From: an uncultured Chitinophagaceae bacterium
Lineage (GTDB): Bacteria > Bacteroidota > Bacteroidia > Chitinophagales > Chitinophagaceae
Assembly: GCA_937862815.1 (NCBI GenBank)
Contig: CALMED010000034.1
Span: forward strand, 35,649-99,648
Reading direction: 5' to 3'
DNA length: 64,000 nt
Under the pieces are notes generated by a model. The model was not told the origin of the DNA. It did not search any database and was given only the letters and a program-made list of their open reading frames with translations. A program made the translations under genes and the position numbers. Below are positions 45,743-54,138 of the stretch, one piece after another. Numbering within the stretch: position 1 is the first letter of the stretch; each line of letters starts with the position of its first letter.

Positions 45743-46513
45743 ATGTCCACTTTTCTTGAACGATTGCAAGGTATCAACCTTACCCGCCGTATCATTTACG
45801 GCACGGTAGGCCTGGCTACATACCCGGGCATAGCACTGGTGAACAAGTTGAAGGTGAACGGAGCTGAGAAATTGAAAGACCTGCCCCGGCGGAATGTGTT
45901 GTTCGTGAGCAACCACCAGACTTATTTTGCGGATGTGATTGCCTTTCTGCACATTTTTTTCGCCGCCAAATGGGGGCGTTACAAAGGATTGGGTTTGCCG
46001 TACTACCTGCTTAACCCCATTACCCGCATTTATTACGTGGCTGCCGCCGAAACGATGAAGGATACCTGGCTTACCCGTCTTTTTGCCAAAGCCGGCGCTA
46101 TAACGGTAAAACGAACCTGGCGTGCCGAAGGAAAAGAAGTACAGCGGGGCCTCGATCCCGGTGATACCCGCAAAATTGCACGGGCCCTTGATACCAGTTG
46201 GGTCATTACTTTTCCGCAGGGTACCACCAAACCTTTTGCACCCGGCCGTAAAGGAACCGCATACATTATCAAACAGAATCAGCCGATTGTGGTTCCTATA
46301 GTAATCAGTGGATTCTGGCGCGCCTTTAACAAGAAAGGCCTGAAATTCAAGAAGCGAGGCAGCATTCTTTCTGTTACCATCAAAGATCCACTGGAGATCG
46401 ACTACAATGCCCCTGTTGACGAAATACTGGAACAGGTGATGGATGCCATTGAGCAAAGCAAGAAGTACATGCTCAAGGGACGGCACCATCTGATGAACAT
46501 AGTAGACAAATAA
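45743..46513 (+). CDS. 1-acyl-sn-glycerol-3-phosphate acyltransferase-like (PlsC family)
   Basis: A 256-residue protein from ATG 45743; the longer frame to 45707 lacks support. The N-terminal LPLAT motif is NHQTYFAD (57-64), which has five residues between His58 and Asp64 rather than the usual four. FPQGTTKPF replaces the usual FPEGTR, and VPIVISGFW gives motif IV. Function as a lysophospholipid acyltransferase is likely, but the motif changes leave the acceptor open. It is followed 2 nt later by the carboxypeptidase-regulatory protein. Confidence 0.82.
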   Translation: MSTFLERLQGINLTRRIIYGTVGLATYPGIALVNKLKVNGAEKLKDLPRRNVLFVSNHQTYFADVIAFLHIFFAAKWGRYKGLGLPYYLLNPITRIYYVAAAETMKDTWLTRLFAKAGAITVKRTWRAEGKEVQRGLDPGDTRKIARALDTSWVITFPQGTTKPFAPGRKGTAYIIKQNQPIVVPIVISGFWRAFNKKGLKFKKRGSILSVTIKDPLEIDYNAPVDEILEQVMDAIEQSKKYMLKGRHHLMNIVDK

Positions 46514-46515
46514 GC

Positions 46516-47688
46516 ATGCAATTGGTACGTTTGTTTTTGCTGGTGTCTTTGTTAACTGCAAAGGCTAGCAGCACCTTTTCGCAATTTTTTGCAGGCGGTG
46601 TGGTGCTGGATGCGAACAGTGGCATGGCACTTTCCGGCGCCAGCGTGTACATCAATAACTCCACCCGCGGAACCGTTACCGATGCTGCCGGCACGTTTGC
46701 TTTGGGGCCCCTGCAGCCGGGAAATTATGAAGTAGTGGTTTCCTATGTAGGCTATGAACCGTTGCTGTACAATTTAGTGATTACACAAACGATGCGCCTT
46801 GAGTTCCGGCTTACGCCCGCCCGTAAACAGTTGCAGGATGTATTGATTTTGACCGATGAAACCCGACGCCGGTATCTCGACATTTTTCGAAAAAATCTGT
46901 TGGGTTTTACCTCCGAAGCCCAACGCTGCCGCATCCGTAACCTCGACAAGGTGCAGTTTGCAGCCGGCACCGGCAATAAAGATCTGCAGGCTTTTTGCAG
47001 CCAGGAGCTGATAATTGAAAATCTCTCCCTGGGCTACACCATCTATTTTCAGCTCACCGATTTCTATTTCAATCCCGATAACAACTATTGCTTTTTTTAC
47101 GGTTATACCCGCTTTGTTGACCGGCTGAACACCCGAAAACCCCAGCAACGCTGGCTCAACCGGCGCCGGCAGGTGTATATGGGTAGCAGCCAGCATTTCT
47201 TCCGCAGCCTTGTGAACAAAATATATGAAGCAGAGGGATTTACCGTGCAGGAACTGCAAACGGTGTCCCGCCCCCGCAAAGAGGCCCTTGCAGCCATGCA
47301 AAACTCTGAGCGGGTGCCCCAAGCGCAAAACCTGAAACTGGATGATACAATTAAGATGAAGCTTGCATTTCCGGTGCATGCCGATAGCCTGCTGCTGGCA
47401 CAAAACGAAACGGGGTTTACGATTTACAACCTGCGCATACCGGATCTGAGGGTTCTGTATAAAGACCGTACCCTCCTGCACAGCGAGGTAGTGGCGCAGC
47501 GCTTTTTATTGCGACAACCGAAAGCGGGTACCGAAAATGGTTTGCAGAAAAAACAAGATCCGGTGCAGATGGATGCAAAAGGCAGGTTACTCACACCTGC
47601 CAATCTGCTGTACGATGGTATCTGGGCCTTTGAACGACTGGCTTATATGTTGCCCGATGATTACGAGCCGCCCGCATCAAAGCGTTAA
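46516..47688 (+). CDS. CarboxypepD_reg-like domain secreted protein
   Basis: A 390-residue protein with a signal peptide ending near TFSQ. Residues ~28-105 form a carboxypeptidase regulatory-like beta-sandwich (GGVVLDANSGMALSGASVYI, GTVTDAAGTFALG, VSYVGYEPL), as used as the N-terminal extension of TonB receptors. The rest is a globular region with no barrel pattern and no recognised catalytic motif. Proteins of this form are common and uncharacterised in Bacteroidota. Cotranscription with plsC-like gene is likely. Confidence 0.8.
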   Translation: MQLVRLFLLVSLLTAKASSTFSQFFAGGVVLDANSGMALSGASVYINNSTRGTVTDAAGTFALGPLQPGNYEVVVSYVGYEPLLYNLVITQTMRLEFRLTPARKQLQDVLILTDETRRRYLDIFRKNLLGFTSEAQRCRIRNLDKVQFAAGTGNKDLQAFCSQELIIENLSLGYTIYFQLTDFYFNPDNNYCFFYGYTRFVDRLNTRKPQQRWLNRRRQVYMGSSQHFFRSLVNKIYEAEGFTVQELQTVSRPRKEALAAMQNSERVPQAQNLKLDDTIKMKLAFPVHADSLLLAQNETGFTIYNLRIPDLRVLYKDRTLLHSEVVAQRFLLRQPKAGTENGLQKKQDPVQMDAKGRLLTPANLLYDGIWAFERLAYMLPDDYEPPASKR

Positions 47689-47708
47689 CGGCGAGCTGCG
47701 GACACCCT

Positions 47709-48236
47709 TTATTTCTCTTCATTCTCTTCTTTTGTAAATAAGGCTTTCAGCTCCAGCGCATCATCGGGTTTCATTTTTCCACCCAATATCAGGCGAACCT
47801 GGCGGCGGCGCAACGCCCCTTCAAATAAGCGCTTCTCATCTTCTGTTTCAGGAATCAGTTCGGGCACTTTACGGGGTTTGCCGTTGGGGTCGAGGGCAAC
47901 GAACGTATAGTATGCCTCGTTGCTTTTATAGCGGTATTGCTGGGTGGTGTCTTCACCCCACACTTTCATGTGCACTTCCATGGAAGTATTAAAAGCACGG
48001 GATACCCGGGCTTCAATATGCACCACATTGCCCAGTTTGATGGGGTTTTCAAAAGAGATATTATCTACACTGGCGGTTACAACCGGTGAGTTACAATGTT
48101 TGCCTGCGGCCAGGGCCGATGCAATATCCATCCAGTACATTAGGCGGCCGCCCATGAGATTTCCGAACGTATTGGTGTCGTTGGGGAGCACCAGCTCCGT
48201 CATAACAATGAAAGAATCCTTGGGATGTTTTATCAT
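47709..48236 (-). CDS. Acyl-CoA thioesterase (YciA/BFIT-like hotdog)
   Basis: A 175-residue hotdog-fold protein. TELVLPNDTNTFGNLMGGRLMYWMDIASALAA carries the conserved Asn/Asp active-site region, followed by VDNISFENPIKLGNVVHIEARV. The C-terminal tail is charged (EENEEK). It hydrolyses acyl-CoA thioesters in the cytoplasm. It converges with the preceding gene (20-nt gap). Confidence 0.9.
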   Translation of the reverse strand: MIKHPKDSFIVMTELVLPNDTNTFGNLMGGRLMYWMDIASALAAGKHCNSPVVTASVDNISFENPIKLGNVVHIEARVSRAFNTSMEVHMKVWGEDTTQQYRYKSNEAYYTFVALDPNGKPRKVPELIPETEDEKRLFEGALRRRQVRLILGGKMKPDDALELKALFTKEENEEK

Positions 48237-48311
48237 ATTACATGCTTTCGTGGATCACGGTACCGGTGACAACTGAAAGTGGGGCCTATCGGTACCATTG
48301 CGTCCGGTATT

Positions 48312-48339
48312 AAAAAATCCCTCTCACTGGGGAGAGGGA
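48312..48339 (-). terminator. Intrinsic terminator of queA
   Basis: TCCCTCTC (48318-48325) and GAGAGGGA (48332-48339) form a perfect 8-bp stem with a 6-nt loop; on the minus strand it is followed by six T (A run 48312-48317 on the plus strand). Confidence 0.85.
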
Positions 48340-48345
48340 CCGGTA

Positions 48346-49395
48346 TCAGATGATCAGCATCGCGTCTCCATAGCTGAAGAAGCGGTACTTGTCTTTGATC
48401 GCTTTTTTGTATGCTTCCATGATCAGATCGTAGCCGGCAAAGGCACACGTCATGATCAGCAGGCTGGTTTTAGGCAGGTGGAAGTTGGTGATCAGCGAAT
48501 CGGCGATGTTGAAATTGTAAGGCGGATGGACGAAGATGTTGGTCCAGCCTTCGGAGGGCTTCAACAACTGCTGGGCTGTAAAGGATGTTTCCAGGGCCCG
48601 CATGGTGGTGGTGCCCACGGCGCAGATGCGGCGGCCGCCTTCTTTGCCTTTGTTCACCACTTTGCAGGCGAACTCATCGATCTTATAATATTCGGCATCC
48701 ATCTTATGCTTGCTGAGATCTTCCACCTCAATGGGCCTGAACGTACCCAGGCCGGTGTGCAGGGTGATTTCTGCGAAGCGGATTCCCTGGATTTCCAGGC
48801 GTTTGATCAGCTCCTGGCTGAAGTGCAAGCCGGCGGTGGGGGCAGCTACAGCGCCTTCGAATTTGGCAAAAACCGTTTGGTAGCGTTCCCGGTCTTCTTC
48901 ATCGGGCTTGCGCTTGATGTACTTGGGCAGGGGCGTTTCGCCCATGTTGTATAATACCTGGCGGAACTCCTCATCGCTTCCTTCAAACAGGAAGCGGATG
49001 GTGCGGCCGCGGGAAGTGGTGTTGTCAATCACTTCGGCCACCAGGTCTTCGGTGTCGCCAAAGTAGAGCTTGTTGCCCACGCGTATTTTCCGGGCAGGGT
49101 CAACAATCACGTCCCAGAGGCGGTTTTGCTTGTTCAGTTCCCGCAGCAGGAACACTTCAATTTTGGCGCCGGTTTTTTCCTTGCGTCCGTACATACGGGC
49201 GGGAAAAACTTTGGTGTTGTTGACCACGAACACGTCTTTGTCGTCGAAGTATTCCATTACATCCCGGAATACCCGGTTTTCCATTTGACCGGTTTTCCGG
49301 TTAATAACCATCATACGACTGTCTTCGCGGCGTTTGGCAGGGTGCTGGGCAATCAGGTTGAGAGGGAGGTCGAACGTGAATTGCGATAACTTCAT
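48346..49395 (-). CDS. queA: S-adenosylmethionine:tRNA ribosyltransferase-isomerase QueA
   Basis: A 349-residue enzyme of normal length. [24 protein letters not shown] at the start, [26 protein letters not shown] and [11 protein letters not shown] are strongly conserved. It transfers and isomerises ribose from SAM onto preQ1-modified tRNA to form epoxyqueuosine. Its presence fits the QueD-family genes at 3149-4060. It has a 5' leader of about 140 nt with a notable fold and a terminator at its end. Confidence 0.97.
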   Translation of the reverse strand: MKLSQFTFDLPLNLIAQHPAKRREDSRMMVINRKTGQMENRVFRDVMEYFDDKDVFVVNNTKVFPARMYGRKEKTGAKIEVFLLRELNKQNRLWDVIVDPARKIRVGNKLYFGDTEDLVAEVIDNTTSRGRTIRFLFEGSDEEFRQVLYNMGETPLPKYIKRKPDEEDRERYQTVFAKFEGAVAAPTAGLHFSQELIKRLEIQGIRFAEITLHTGLGTFRPIEVEDLSKHKMDAEYYKIDEFACKVVNKGKEGGRRICAVGTTTMRALETSFTAQQLLKPSEGWTNIFVHPPYNFNIADSLITNFHLPKTSLLIMTCAFAGYDLIMEAYKKAIKDKYRFFSYGDAMLII

Positions 49396-49540
49396 ATTGC
49401 GTTTGCTTTTTTTTGATGCCGCTGCGGAAGCAGCGGCCGGGAAACAGATACAAACGCGGGAACTTCGTGTACCGGGCGGGGTTGCTCAAACCTGGTCTTA
49501 CGGCACCGGGCTTGCACCTGTTTTCGCTTTCGAAAGTGTG
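49396..49540 (-). ncRNA. Foldable 5' leader of queA, candidate cis-regulatory RNA
   Basis: On the minus strand, a TACCTTTG box at 49541-49548 predicts a 140-nt leader. It contains an AAACAG/CTGTTT closing helix, GTGCCG/CGGTAC (one G-U), GGTT/AACC and, near the start codon, the hairpin GCCGCTGC-TTCC-GCAGCGGC followed by an A run before ATG. It also holds a direct repeat GCCCGGT. Known preQ1 aptamers are much smaller and do not match. Could be an undescribed riboswitch, or an independent small RNA; the short frames in it look spurious. Confidence 0.35.
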
Positions 49541-49548
49541 CAAAGGTA
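49541..49548 (-). promoter_or_regulatory. TACCTTTG -7 box upstream of the queA leader
   Basis: Exact TAnnTTTG match on the minus strand, 145 nt before the queA ATG, defining a long leader. Confidence 0.55.
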
Positions 49549-49613
49549 AGGATTTCAGTCAATCACTACTTTTTTTGGGCAGGGAACTGCCGGCTGTATG
49601 GTTCCGGCGGGTC

Positions 49614-51344
49614 TCAGGAGCTGAGCTGCCGGCGACGGCCGGGTATGGCTTCCAGCAGCTGCCGGGTGTAGGGATGTTGGGGGGCTTGCCAGATCTGCTC
49701 GGCCTGACCGCTTTCCACGATCTGCCCCTGCTGCATCACCAGGATCCGGTCGCAGATGTACCGCACCACGGCCAGGTCGTGCGAGATAAAGAGGGAGGTG
49801 AAGCCGAAGCTTTGCTTCAGTTCGTTGAGCAGGTTCAGTACCTGGGCCTGCACGCTCACGTCGAGGGCCGAAACGGACTCATCCCACACGATGAAGGAGG
49901 GGTGCAGGGCCAGAGCCCGGGCGATGACCAGCCGTTGCCGCTGACCACCGCTGAACTCGTGGGGATAGCGCTGAAGCTGGTTGGCCTGGAGGCCCACCTG
50001 TTCCAGCAGCCGGGCGGCCCGCTCCCGGGCTTCGGTACGGGAAGCAGCCAGGCCGTGAACCTGCATGGGCTCCATGATGGCTTCGCCAATGCGGATGCGT
50101 GGGTTGAGCGACGAATAGGGGTCCTGGAATACGATCTGTAAATCTTTTCGCCGGGGTTGAAACGCGGCAGCCGAGGCCGCCAACAGGTCGGCTCCCTTCA
50201 GCAGCACCTGCCCGGATGTGGCTTCCACGAGACGCAACAGGCTACGGCCCAGCGTCGTCTTGCCGCAGCCGCTTTCGCCCACCAGTCCAACTGTTTCGCC
50301 CGGAAAAATATCAAAACTTACGTCCCGCACCGCCACAAAGGGCTGTTGCCGTTTTCCCAGCAGGGGCTTTTTGTCCGAATACGCAACCTGCAGGTTGCGG
50401 ATCGACAGGAGGGGGGGCATCTTTTCATTTATTGCATCTGTTGTTGCCGGTTTTGCTGCGACTGGCCGGGTGGCGATACTGTTCACCGGTTGTTCCGGCG
50501 GCAGAAAGTCGGCCACCACCGGCAACGGTTTTCCTTTGGGGTTCAACGCCGGCCGGCAGGCCAGCAGGGCGCGGGTGTAAGGGTGCCCGGGTTGTGTCAG
50601 TACCTGCGCTGCCGGCCCCTCTTCTGCAATGGAGCCTTTGTAGAGCACAACCACCCGGTCGGCTATTTCCTCAACAATACCCAGGTCGTGGGTGATGAAC
50701 AGCAGCCCCGTTCCGCTCTGCTGCTGCAGCTCTTTCATCAGCTCCAGTACGTTCTTCTGCACGGTTACGTCCAGCGCAGTGGTGGGCTCGTCGGCGATGA
50801 GCAGTGCTGGTTGGCAACTCATGGCCATGGCAATCATCACCCGCTGTTTTTGACCGCCGCTGAGCTGGTGAGGATAACGGTTGAGCAGGGTGGCCGGCTG
50901 GGGCAGGCGTACCTGCTCAAAGAGCTGCAGCGTGGTGGCCCGTGCCGCCTGCCGGTTCATGCCTTTGTGCCGCTGTAATACTTCCATTACCTGGGCGCCG
51001 CAGGTGTAAACGGGGTTGAGGGAGGTCATGGGTTCCTGGAAAATCATGGCTACCTCCCGGCCGCGGATTGAAGACAACGTGGAAGGTGGCAGGGATAGCA
51101 TGTCCAGCCGGCCGCCATCCCGGTGGTGCAGGCGGATGGTGCCCCGGTTGTAAACAGTGGTGGCCGCGGGGAGGAGTTGAAGGATGGAAAGGGCGGTGAC
51201 CGATTTGCCGCTGCCGCTTTCTCCCACCAGGGCAACGGTCTCGCCTTGTTGTACCTGCAGGCTAATGCCCTGCAGCACCCGTACCTGTTCGTTGCCGTTG
51301 CGGAAGCTCAGCTCCAGGTTTTCTATCTCCAGAAGGGGCCGCAT
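49614..51344 (-). CDS. Oligopeptide/dipeptide ABC transporter ATPase, two fused domains
   Basis: A 576-residue protein with two complete ABC domains, as in GsiA/YejF-type fusions of DppD and DppF. Domain 1 has GESGSGKS, LSGGQKQRV and LLIADEPTTALD. Domain 2 has GESGCGKT, FSGGQRQRL and IVWDESVSALD, in which Ser replaces the usual Pro of DEP. Peptide-ABC C-terminal signatures HPYTRALL and HPYTRQLL follow each domain. It should energise peptide or nickel-type uptake, but no permease or binding protein is adjacent. Its ATG overlaps the AMP nucleosidase stop by one base. Confidence 0.92.
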   Translation of the reverse strand: MRPLLEIENLELSFRNGNEQVRVLQGISLQVQQGETVALVGESGSGKSVTALSILQLLPAATTVYNRGTIRLHHRDGGRLDMLSLPPSTLSSIRGREVAMIFQEPMTSLNPVYTCGAQVMEVLQRHKGMNRQAARATTLQLFEQVRLPQPATLLNRYPHQLSGGQKQRVMIAMAMSCQPALLIADEPTTALDVTVQKNVLELMKELQQQSGTGLLFITHDLGIVEEIADRVVVLYKGSIAEEGPAAQVLTQPGHPYTRALLACRPALNPKGKPLPVVADFLPPEQPVNSIATRPVAAKPATTDAINEKMPPLLSIRNLQVAYSDKKPLLGKRQQPFVAVRDVSFDIFPGETVGLVGESGCGKTTLGRSLLRLVEATSGQVLLKGADLLAASAAAFQPRRKDLQIVFQDPYSSLNPRIRIGEAIMEPMQVHGLAASRTEARERAARLLEQVGLQANQLQRYPHEFSGGQRQRLVIARALALHPSFIVWDESVSALDVSVQAQVLNLLNELKQSFGFTSLFISHDLAVVRYICDRILVMQQGQIVESGQAEQIWQAPQHPYTRQLLEAIPGRRRQLSS

Positions 51345-52120
51345 CAGTCTTCAAAACGGAGGTGTTTAACCGTATGGCCGTTGTTGATGAGTTGCTTGAG
51401 GGAACCGATGCCCACTTTGAGGTGCTTTTCCACAAACTGCTGGGTCACTTTTTTATCACTTTCCTCTGTTTTCACTCCTTCGGGGATCATGGGTTGGTCG
51501 CTCACCAGCAAGAGGGCGCCGGTGGGTATTTCATTGAAGAATCCAACGGTAAAAACGGTGGCGGTTTCCATGTCAATGGCCATGGCCCGCACCTGTTCGA
51601 GGTAGCGCTTGAACTCTTCATCGTGCTCCCACACCCGGCGGTTGGTGGTGTACACGGTACCGGTCCAGTAGTCGGAGTCGAAATCGCGGATGGTGGTGGA
51701 CACCGCTTTCTGGAGGGCAAAGGCGGGAAGGGCCGGCACTTCCGGCGGGAAATAGTCTTCGGAGGTTCCCTCGCCGCGGATGGCGGCAATGGGCAGGATG
51801 AGATCGCCGATCTGGTTCTTCTTCTTCAATCCCCCGCACTTGCCCAGGAAAAGGGCCGCCTTGGGGTGGATGGCCGTCAGCAGGTCCATCACCGTGGCAG
51901 CCGTGGCACTGCCCATCCCGAAATTGATGATAGTAATGCCTTCTGCCGTGGCGCATTGCATGGGCCGGTCTTCGCCTACCACCGGTACGTTGTGCCAGTC
52001 GGCAAACATTTTTACATAGTTGCTGAAATTGGTGAGCAGGATGTATTTGCCGAACGCTTCAAGCGGTTGGCCCGTATAGCGGGGCAGCCAGTTTTGTACA
52101 ATTTCTTCTTTGGTCTTCAT
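51344..52120 (-). CDS. amn: AMP nucleosidase
   Basis: A 258-residue nucleoside phosphorylase-fold enzyme of the short Bacteroidota AMP nucleosidase type. TIINFGMGSATAATVMDLL, ALFLGKCGGLKKKNQIGDLILP and AIDMETATVFTVGF are the phosphate, base and ribose blocks. It splits AMP into adenine and ribose 5-phosphate, controlling adenylate levels. The start of the downstream ABC ATPase overlaps its stop, an odd functional pairing that may only reflect shared expression. Confidence 0.92.
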   Translation of the reverse strand: MKTKEEIVQNWLPRYTGQPLEAFGKYILLTNFSNYVKMFADWHNVPVVGEDRPMQCATAEGITIINFGMGSATAATVMDLLTAIHPKAALFLGKCGGLKKKNQIGDLILPIAAIRGEGTSEDYFPPEVPALPAFALQKAVSTTIRDFDSDYWTGTVYTTNRRVWEHDEEFKRYLEQVRAMAIDMETATVFTVGFFNEIPTGALLLVSDQPMIPEGVKTEESDKKVTQQFVEKHLKVGIGSLKQLINNGHTVKHLRFED

Positions 52121-52133
52121 GCCGGTTCAGGTT

Positions 52134-52165
52134 TTTGAATTCTGCGAATTTAATCATTTACTTTG
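52134..52165 (+). promoter_or_regulatory. Promoter (TTTG-N20-TTACTTTG) for the HSDR_N-like gene
   Basis: TTTG at 52134-52137, 20-bp spacer, then TTACTTTG at 52158-52165 (one mismatch to TAnnTTTG), ending 4 nt before ATG 52170. Third case of this 4-nt spacing in the window. Confidence 0.5.
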
Positions 52166-52169
52166 GTGT

Positions 52170-52616
52170 ATGATCAGGGTCGCCTTCCCGCCGCCTGCCT
52201 TCCAGGTAAAAACTTCCGGAGGAAGGGAACTTATTTTTGATGCACTCCGCAAGCAATGGGTACGCCTCACGCCCGAGGAATGGGTACGGCAGAACTTTGT
52301 GCAGTACCTCATACAGGTGAAGCTGTACCCGGCTGCGCTGATCGGGGTGGAAAAGGAAATCCGGCTGGGCGAATTAAAAAAGCGGTTCGACCTGCTGGTA
52401 TTCGACACACATCACCAACCCTGGATGCTGGTGGAATGCAAGGCAATGAAGGTGCCGCTCGATGAGACGGTGCTGCAGCAGGTCTTACGCTATCACAGCG
52501 CGGTGGAAGTGCCTTTTCTCGTGCTTACAAACGGTGCCAACACGTATGGCTGGTCGAAAACAGCGGGCCGGCTGTTACCCCTGCAGGAACTGCCTGCATT
52601 TGGCAGTGGCTCATAG
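52170..52616 (+). CDS. HSDR_N-domain protein (type I restriction R N-terminal-like nuclease fold)
   Basis: A 148-residue single-domain protein from ATG 52170. The PD-(D/E)XK-type core is visible: RLGELKKRFDLLVFD, then LVECKAMKVPLDETVLQQV, where Asp and Glu-x-Lys lie on adjacent strands. It matches the N-terminal domain of HsdR, but no motor, HsdM or HsdS gene is present. Such orphan proteins are common in Bacteroidota; the role is unknown. Its end overlaps the convergent acyl-CoA reductase by 6 nt. Confidence 0.85.
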   Translation: MIRVAFPPPAFQVKTSGGRELIFDALRKQWVRLTPEEWVRQNFVQYLIQVKLYPAALIGVEKEIRLGELKKRFDLLVFDTHHQPWMLVECKAMKVPLDETVLQQVLRYHSAVEVPFLVLTNGANTYGWSKTAGRLLPLQELPAFGSGS

Positions 52617-53621
52617 CCGCAGGAGAAACTGCATTACATCCACCCCGTCGGCATAATCCATCAACCCGGGCTGCTGCAATTGACCAAAAGGCAGGGCTCC
52701 TGCACCGGTTACCGCCTGGATCTGTTCGTTTGCCTGCAAAGCGGATCGTTCGGTGGCTGCATCATCGTAATACTGATAATGCAGCGAACCGATGGGAGAG
52801 AACGGCGAGGGGTTTTCCACCAGCACAATGCAATCGTTGGTCATGTAGAACTTATTGTTCATGATGTAGATGGCCAGCTGGTAGTCGTAGTTGCTGCGGT
52901 ATTTGTGGTGGTCGAAGAAAAATCGGTATTTCCGCAGGGCATCGATCAAAGGCACAAAATCGTATCCGCGGGGCACATACACCTGGGTAACGTTGCGGCA
53001 TCCCAGCCCGAAATACAGCATAATATCATCGGCGAGAGCTTCCAGTTCTGCCGCGGTCTCCTCCCCGCTGAGCAGGGCCACCGAAGTGCGGTTCTTCCGG
53101 ATGATGGAGGGGTAGCGCCCGAAGTAATAGTCAAAATAGCGGGCGCTGTTATCACTGCCGGTGGCGATGTACGCATCACATCCTTTCAGCTGTTCGGCAA
53201 ATTGTACCCGCTCAGCCACGGCCGGGTTCAGGCGGATGAGTTGTTCCACCAGGTGTTTGAGTAAAACCCCGTCTTTTGATGACAGTTTGCACACCTGCCG
53301 GTGGCCACTCACGAAAACAGCCAGGAAATCGTGGAAGCCCACGAGAGGGATGTTACCGGCCATGACAATCCCAACGGTGCGGGGCTGTATGTTATCGTCG
53401 AGGTGGTAATGGGCCGCCCATTTTTCCAGCGCTTCCTTCCGCAGAAAACGGGTGGCGAGTGCTGTGATGGCCTGCTGCTGGAAGGCGGGCAAAAACCAGT
53501 TGTTCTGCCGGTAAGCCTGTTCCTGTGCGGCGCTCCACGCGGCGGCATCCTCCGCCCCGGTTTCACCCAGCATATACCGCCCCGTCTTTTCCAAAATTTC
53601 TATCCGTTCCTGTAATTTCAT
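52611..53621 (-). CDS. Acyl-CoA reductase (LuxC-like family)
   Basis: A 336-residue protein from ATG 53621. VGIVMAGNIPLVGFHDFLAVFVSGH (~83-107) gives the nucleotide-binding region, ATGSDNSARYFDYYF and RKNRTSVALLSGEE follow, and Cys208 in GLGCRNVTQVYVPRG is the probable catalytic thiol. The family reduces acyl-CoA or acyl-ACP to aldehydes. It is divergent from a ferredoxin gene with overlapping promoters, a pairing I recall in other Bacteroidota, suggesting ferredoxin as electron partner. Confidence 0.87.
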   Translation of the reverse strand: MKLQERIEILEKTGRYMLGETGAEDAAAWSAAQEQAYRQNNWFLPAFQQQAITALATRFLRKEALEKWAAHYHLDDNIQPRTVGIVMAGNIPLVGFHDFLAVFVSGHRQVCKLSSKDGVLLKHLVEQLIRLNPAVAERVQFAEQLKGCDAYIATGSDNSARYFDYYFGRYPSIIRKNRTSVALLSGEETAAELEALADDIMLYFGLGCRNVTQVYVPRGYDFVPLIDALRKYRFFFDHHKYRSNYDYQLAIYIMNNKFYMTNDCIVLVENPSPFSPIGSLHYQYYDDAATERSALQANEQIQAVTGAGALPFGQLQQPGLMDYADGVDVMQFLLRL

Positions 53622-53635
53622 TGCCTGTTTTGAAT

Positions 53636-53643
53636 TACATTTG
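53636..53643 (+). promoter_or_regulatory. TACATTTG -7 box for the ferredoxin gene
   Basis: Exact TAnnTTTG match, 44 nt before ATG 53688, in the 66-bp divergent spacer. Confidence 0.5.
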
Positions 53644-53648
53644 AAGTG

Positions 53649-53656
53649 CAAAATTA
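53649..53656 (-). promoter_or_regulatory. TAATTTTG -7 box for the acyl-CoA reductase gene
   Basis: Exact TAnnTTTG match on the minus strand, 27 nt before ATG 53621. It lies only 5 bp from the opposing ferredoxin box, so the two promoters overlap. Confidence 0.5.
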
Positions 53657-53687
53657 ACTGAAACCTAACCCTAAACCCTTTTTTCTT

Positions 53688-54038
53688 ATGGCCATAAAAA
53701 TTACCGAAGAATGCATCAACTGCGGTGCCTGTGAACCCGAATGTCCGAATAACGCCATTTACGAAGGCGGCGTTGAGTGGGCCATTTCCGATGGCACTAC
53801 CGTAAAAGGTTCTTACACCCTCATTGACGGAACCGTTGTGGATGCCGACGCCAAGCAGGCGCCTGTAAGCATGGATACTTACTACATCACCGCCAACAAG
53901 TGTACCGAGTGCCAGGGATTCCATGAAGAACCCCAGTGCGCTGCCGTGTGCCCGGTTGACTGCTGCGTTCCCGATGAACTGTACCAGGAAACCGTAGACG
54001 AGCTGCTCGCCCGCAAAGAGCGTTTGCACCTCGCATAA
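53688..54038 (+). CDS. 4Fe-4S dicluster ferredoxin
   Basis: A 116-residue protein with two cluster motifs. The first is C9-x2-C12-x2-C15-x3-C19-Pro ([14 protein letters not shown]). The second has a wider loop, C72-x2-C75-x8-C84-x3-C88-Pro, followed by a Cys-Cys pair at 92-93. The insertion between motifs is about 50 residues. This is the long-loop ferredoxin form seen in several anaerobes and Bacteroidota. Electron carrier for the divergent reductase by context. Confidence 0.94.
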   Translation: MAIKITEECINCGACEPECPNNAIYEGGVEWAISDGTTVKGSYTLIDGTVVDADAKQAPVSMDTYYITANKCTECQGFHEEPQCAAVCPVDCCVPDELYQETVDELLARKERLHLA

Positions 54039-54092
54039 GTTACGGTTTGTCGATTTTTAAAATAAGCTGACGGGTCCTGTATCCGTTAAAAT

Positions 54093-54128
54093 AAGGTGAA
54101 GACGTTTCTGTCTTCACCTTCGTTTTTT
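54093..54128 (+). terminator. Intrinsic terminator after the ferredoxin gene
   Basis: AAGGTGAAGAC and GTCTTCACCTT form a perfect 11-bp stem with a 6-nt loop, followed by CG and six T. Confidence 0.93.
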
Positions 54129-54138
54129 ATCTTGCATC

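Noticed and set aside
49420..49445. Possible SRP RNA because of a GCTGCGGAAGCAGC hairpin
   Set aside because: The conserved SRP domain IV core around the GGAA loop is absent, and the promoter points to the other strand.
49301..49543. Short minus-strand gene covering the queA leader
   Set aside because: Low-complexity Arg/Pro-rich product overlapping queA and the predicted RNA helices; no family features.
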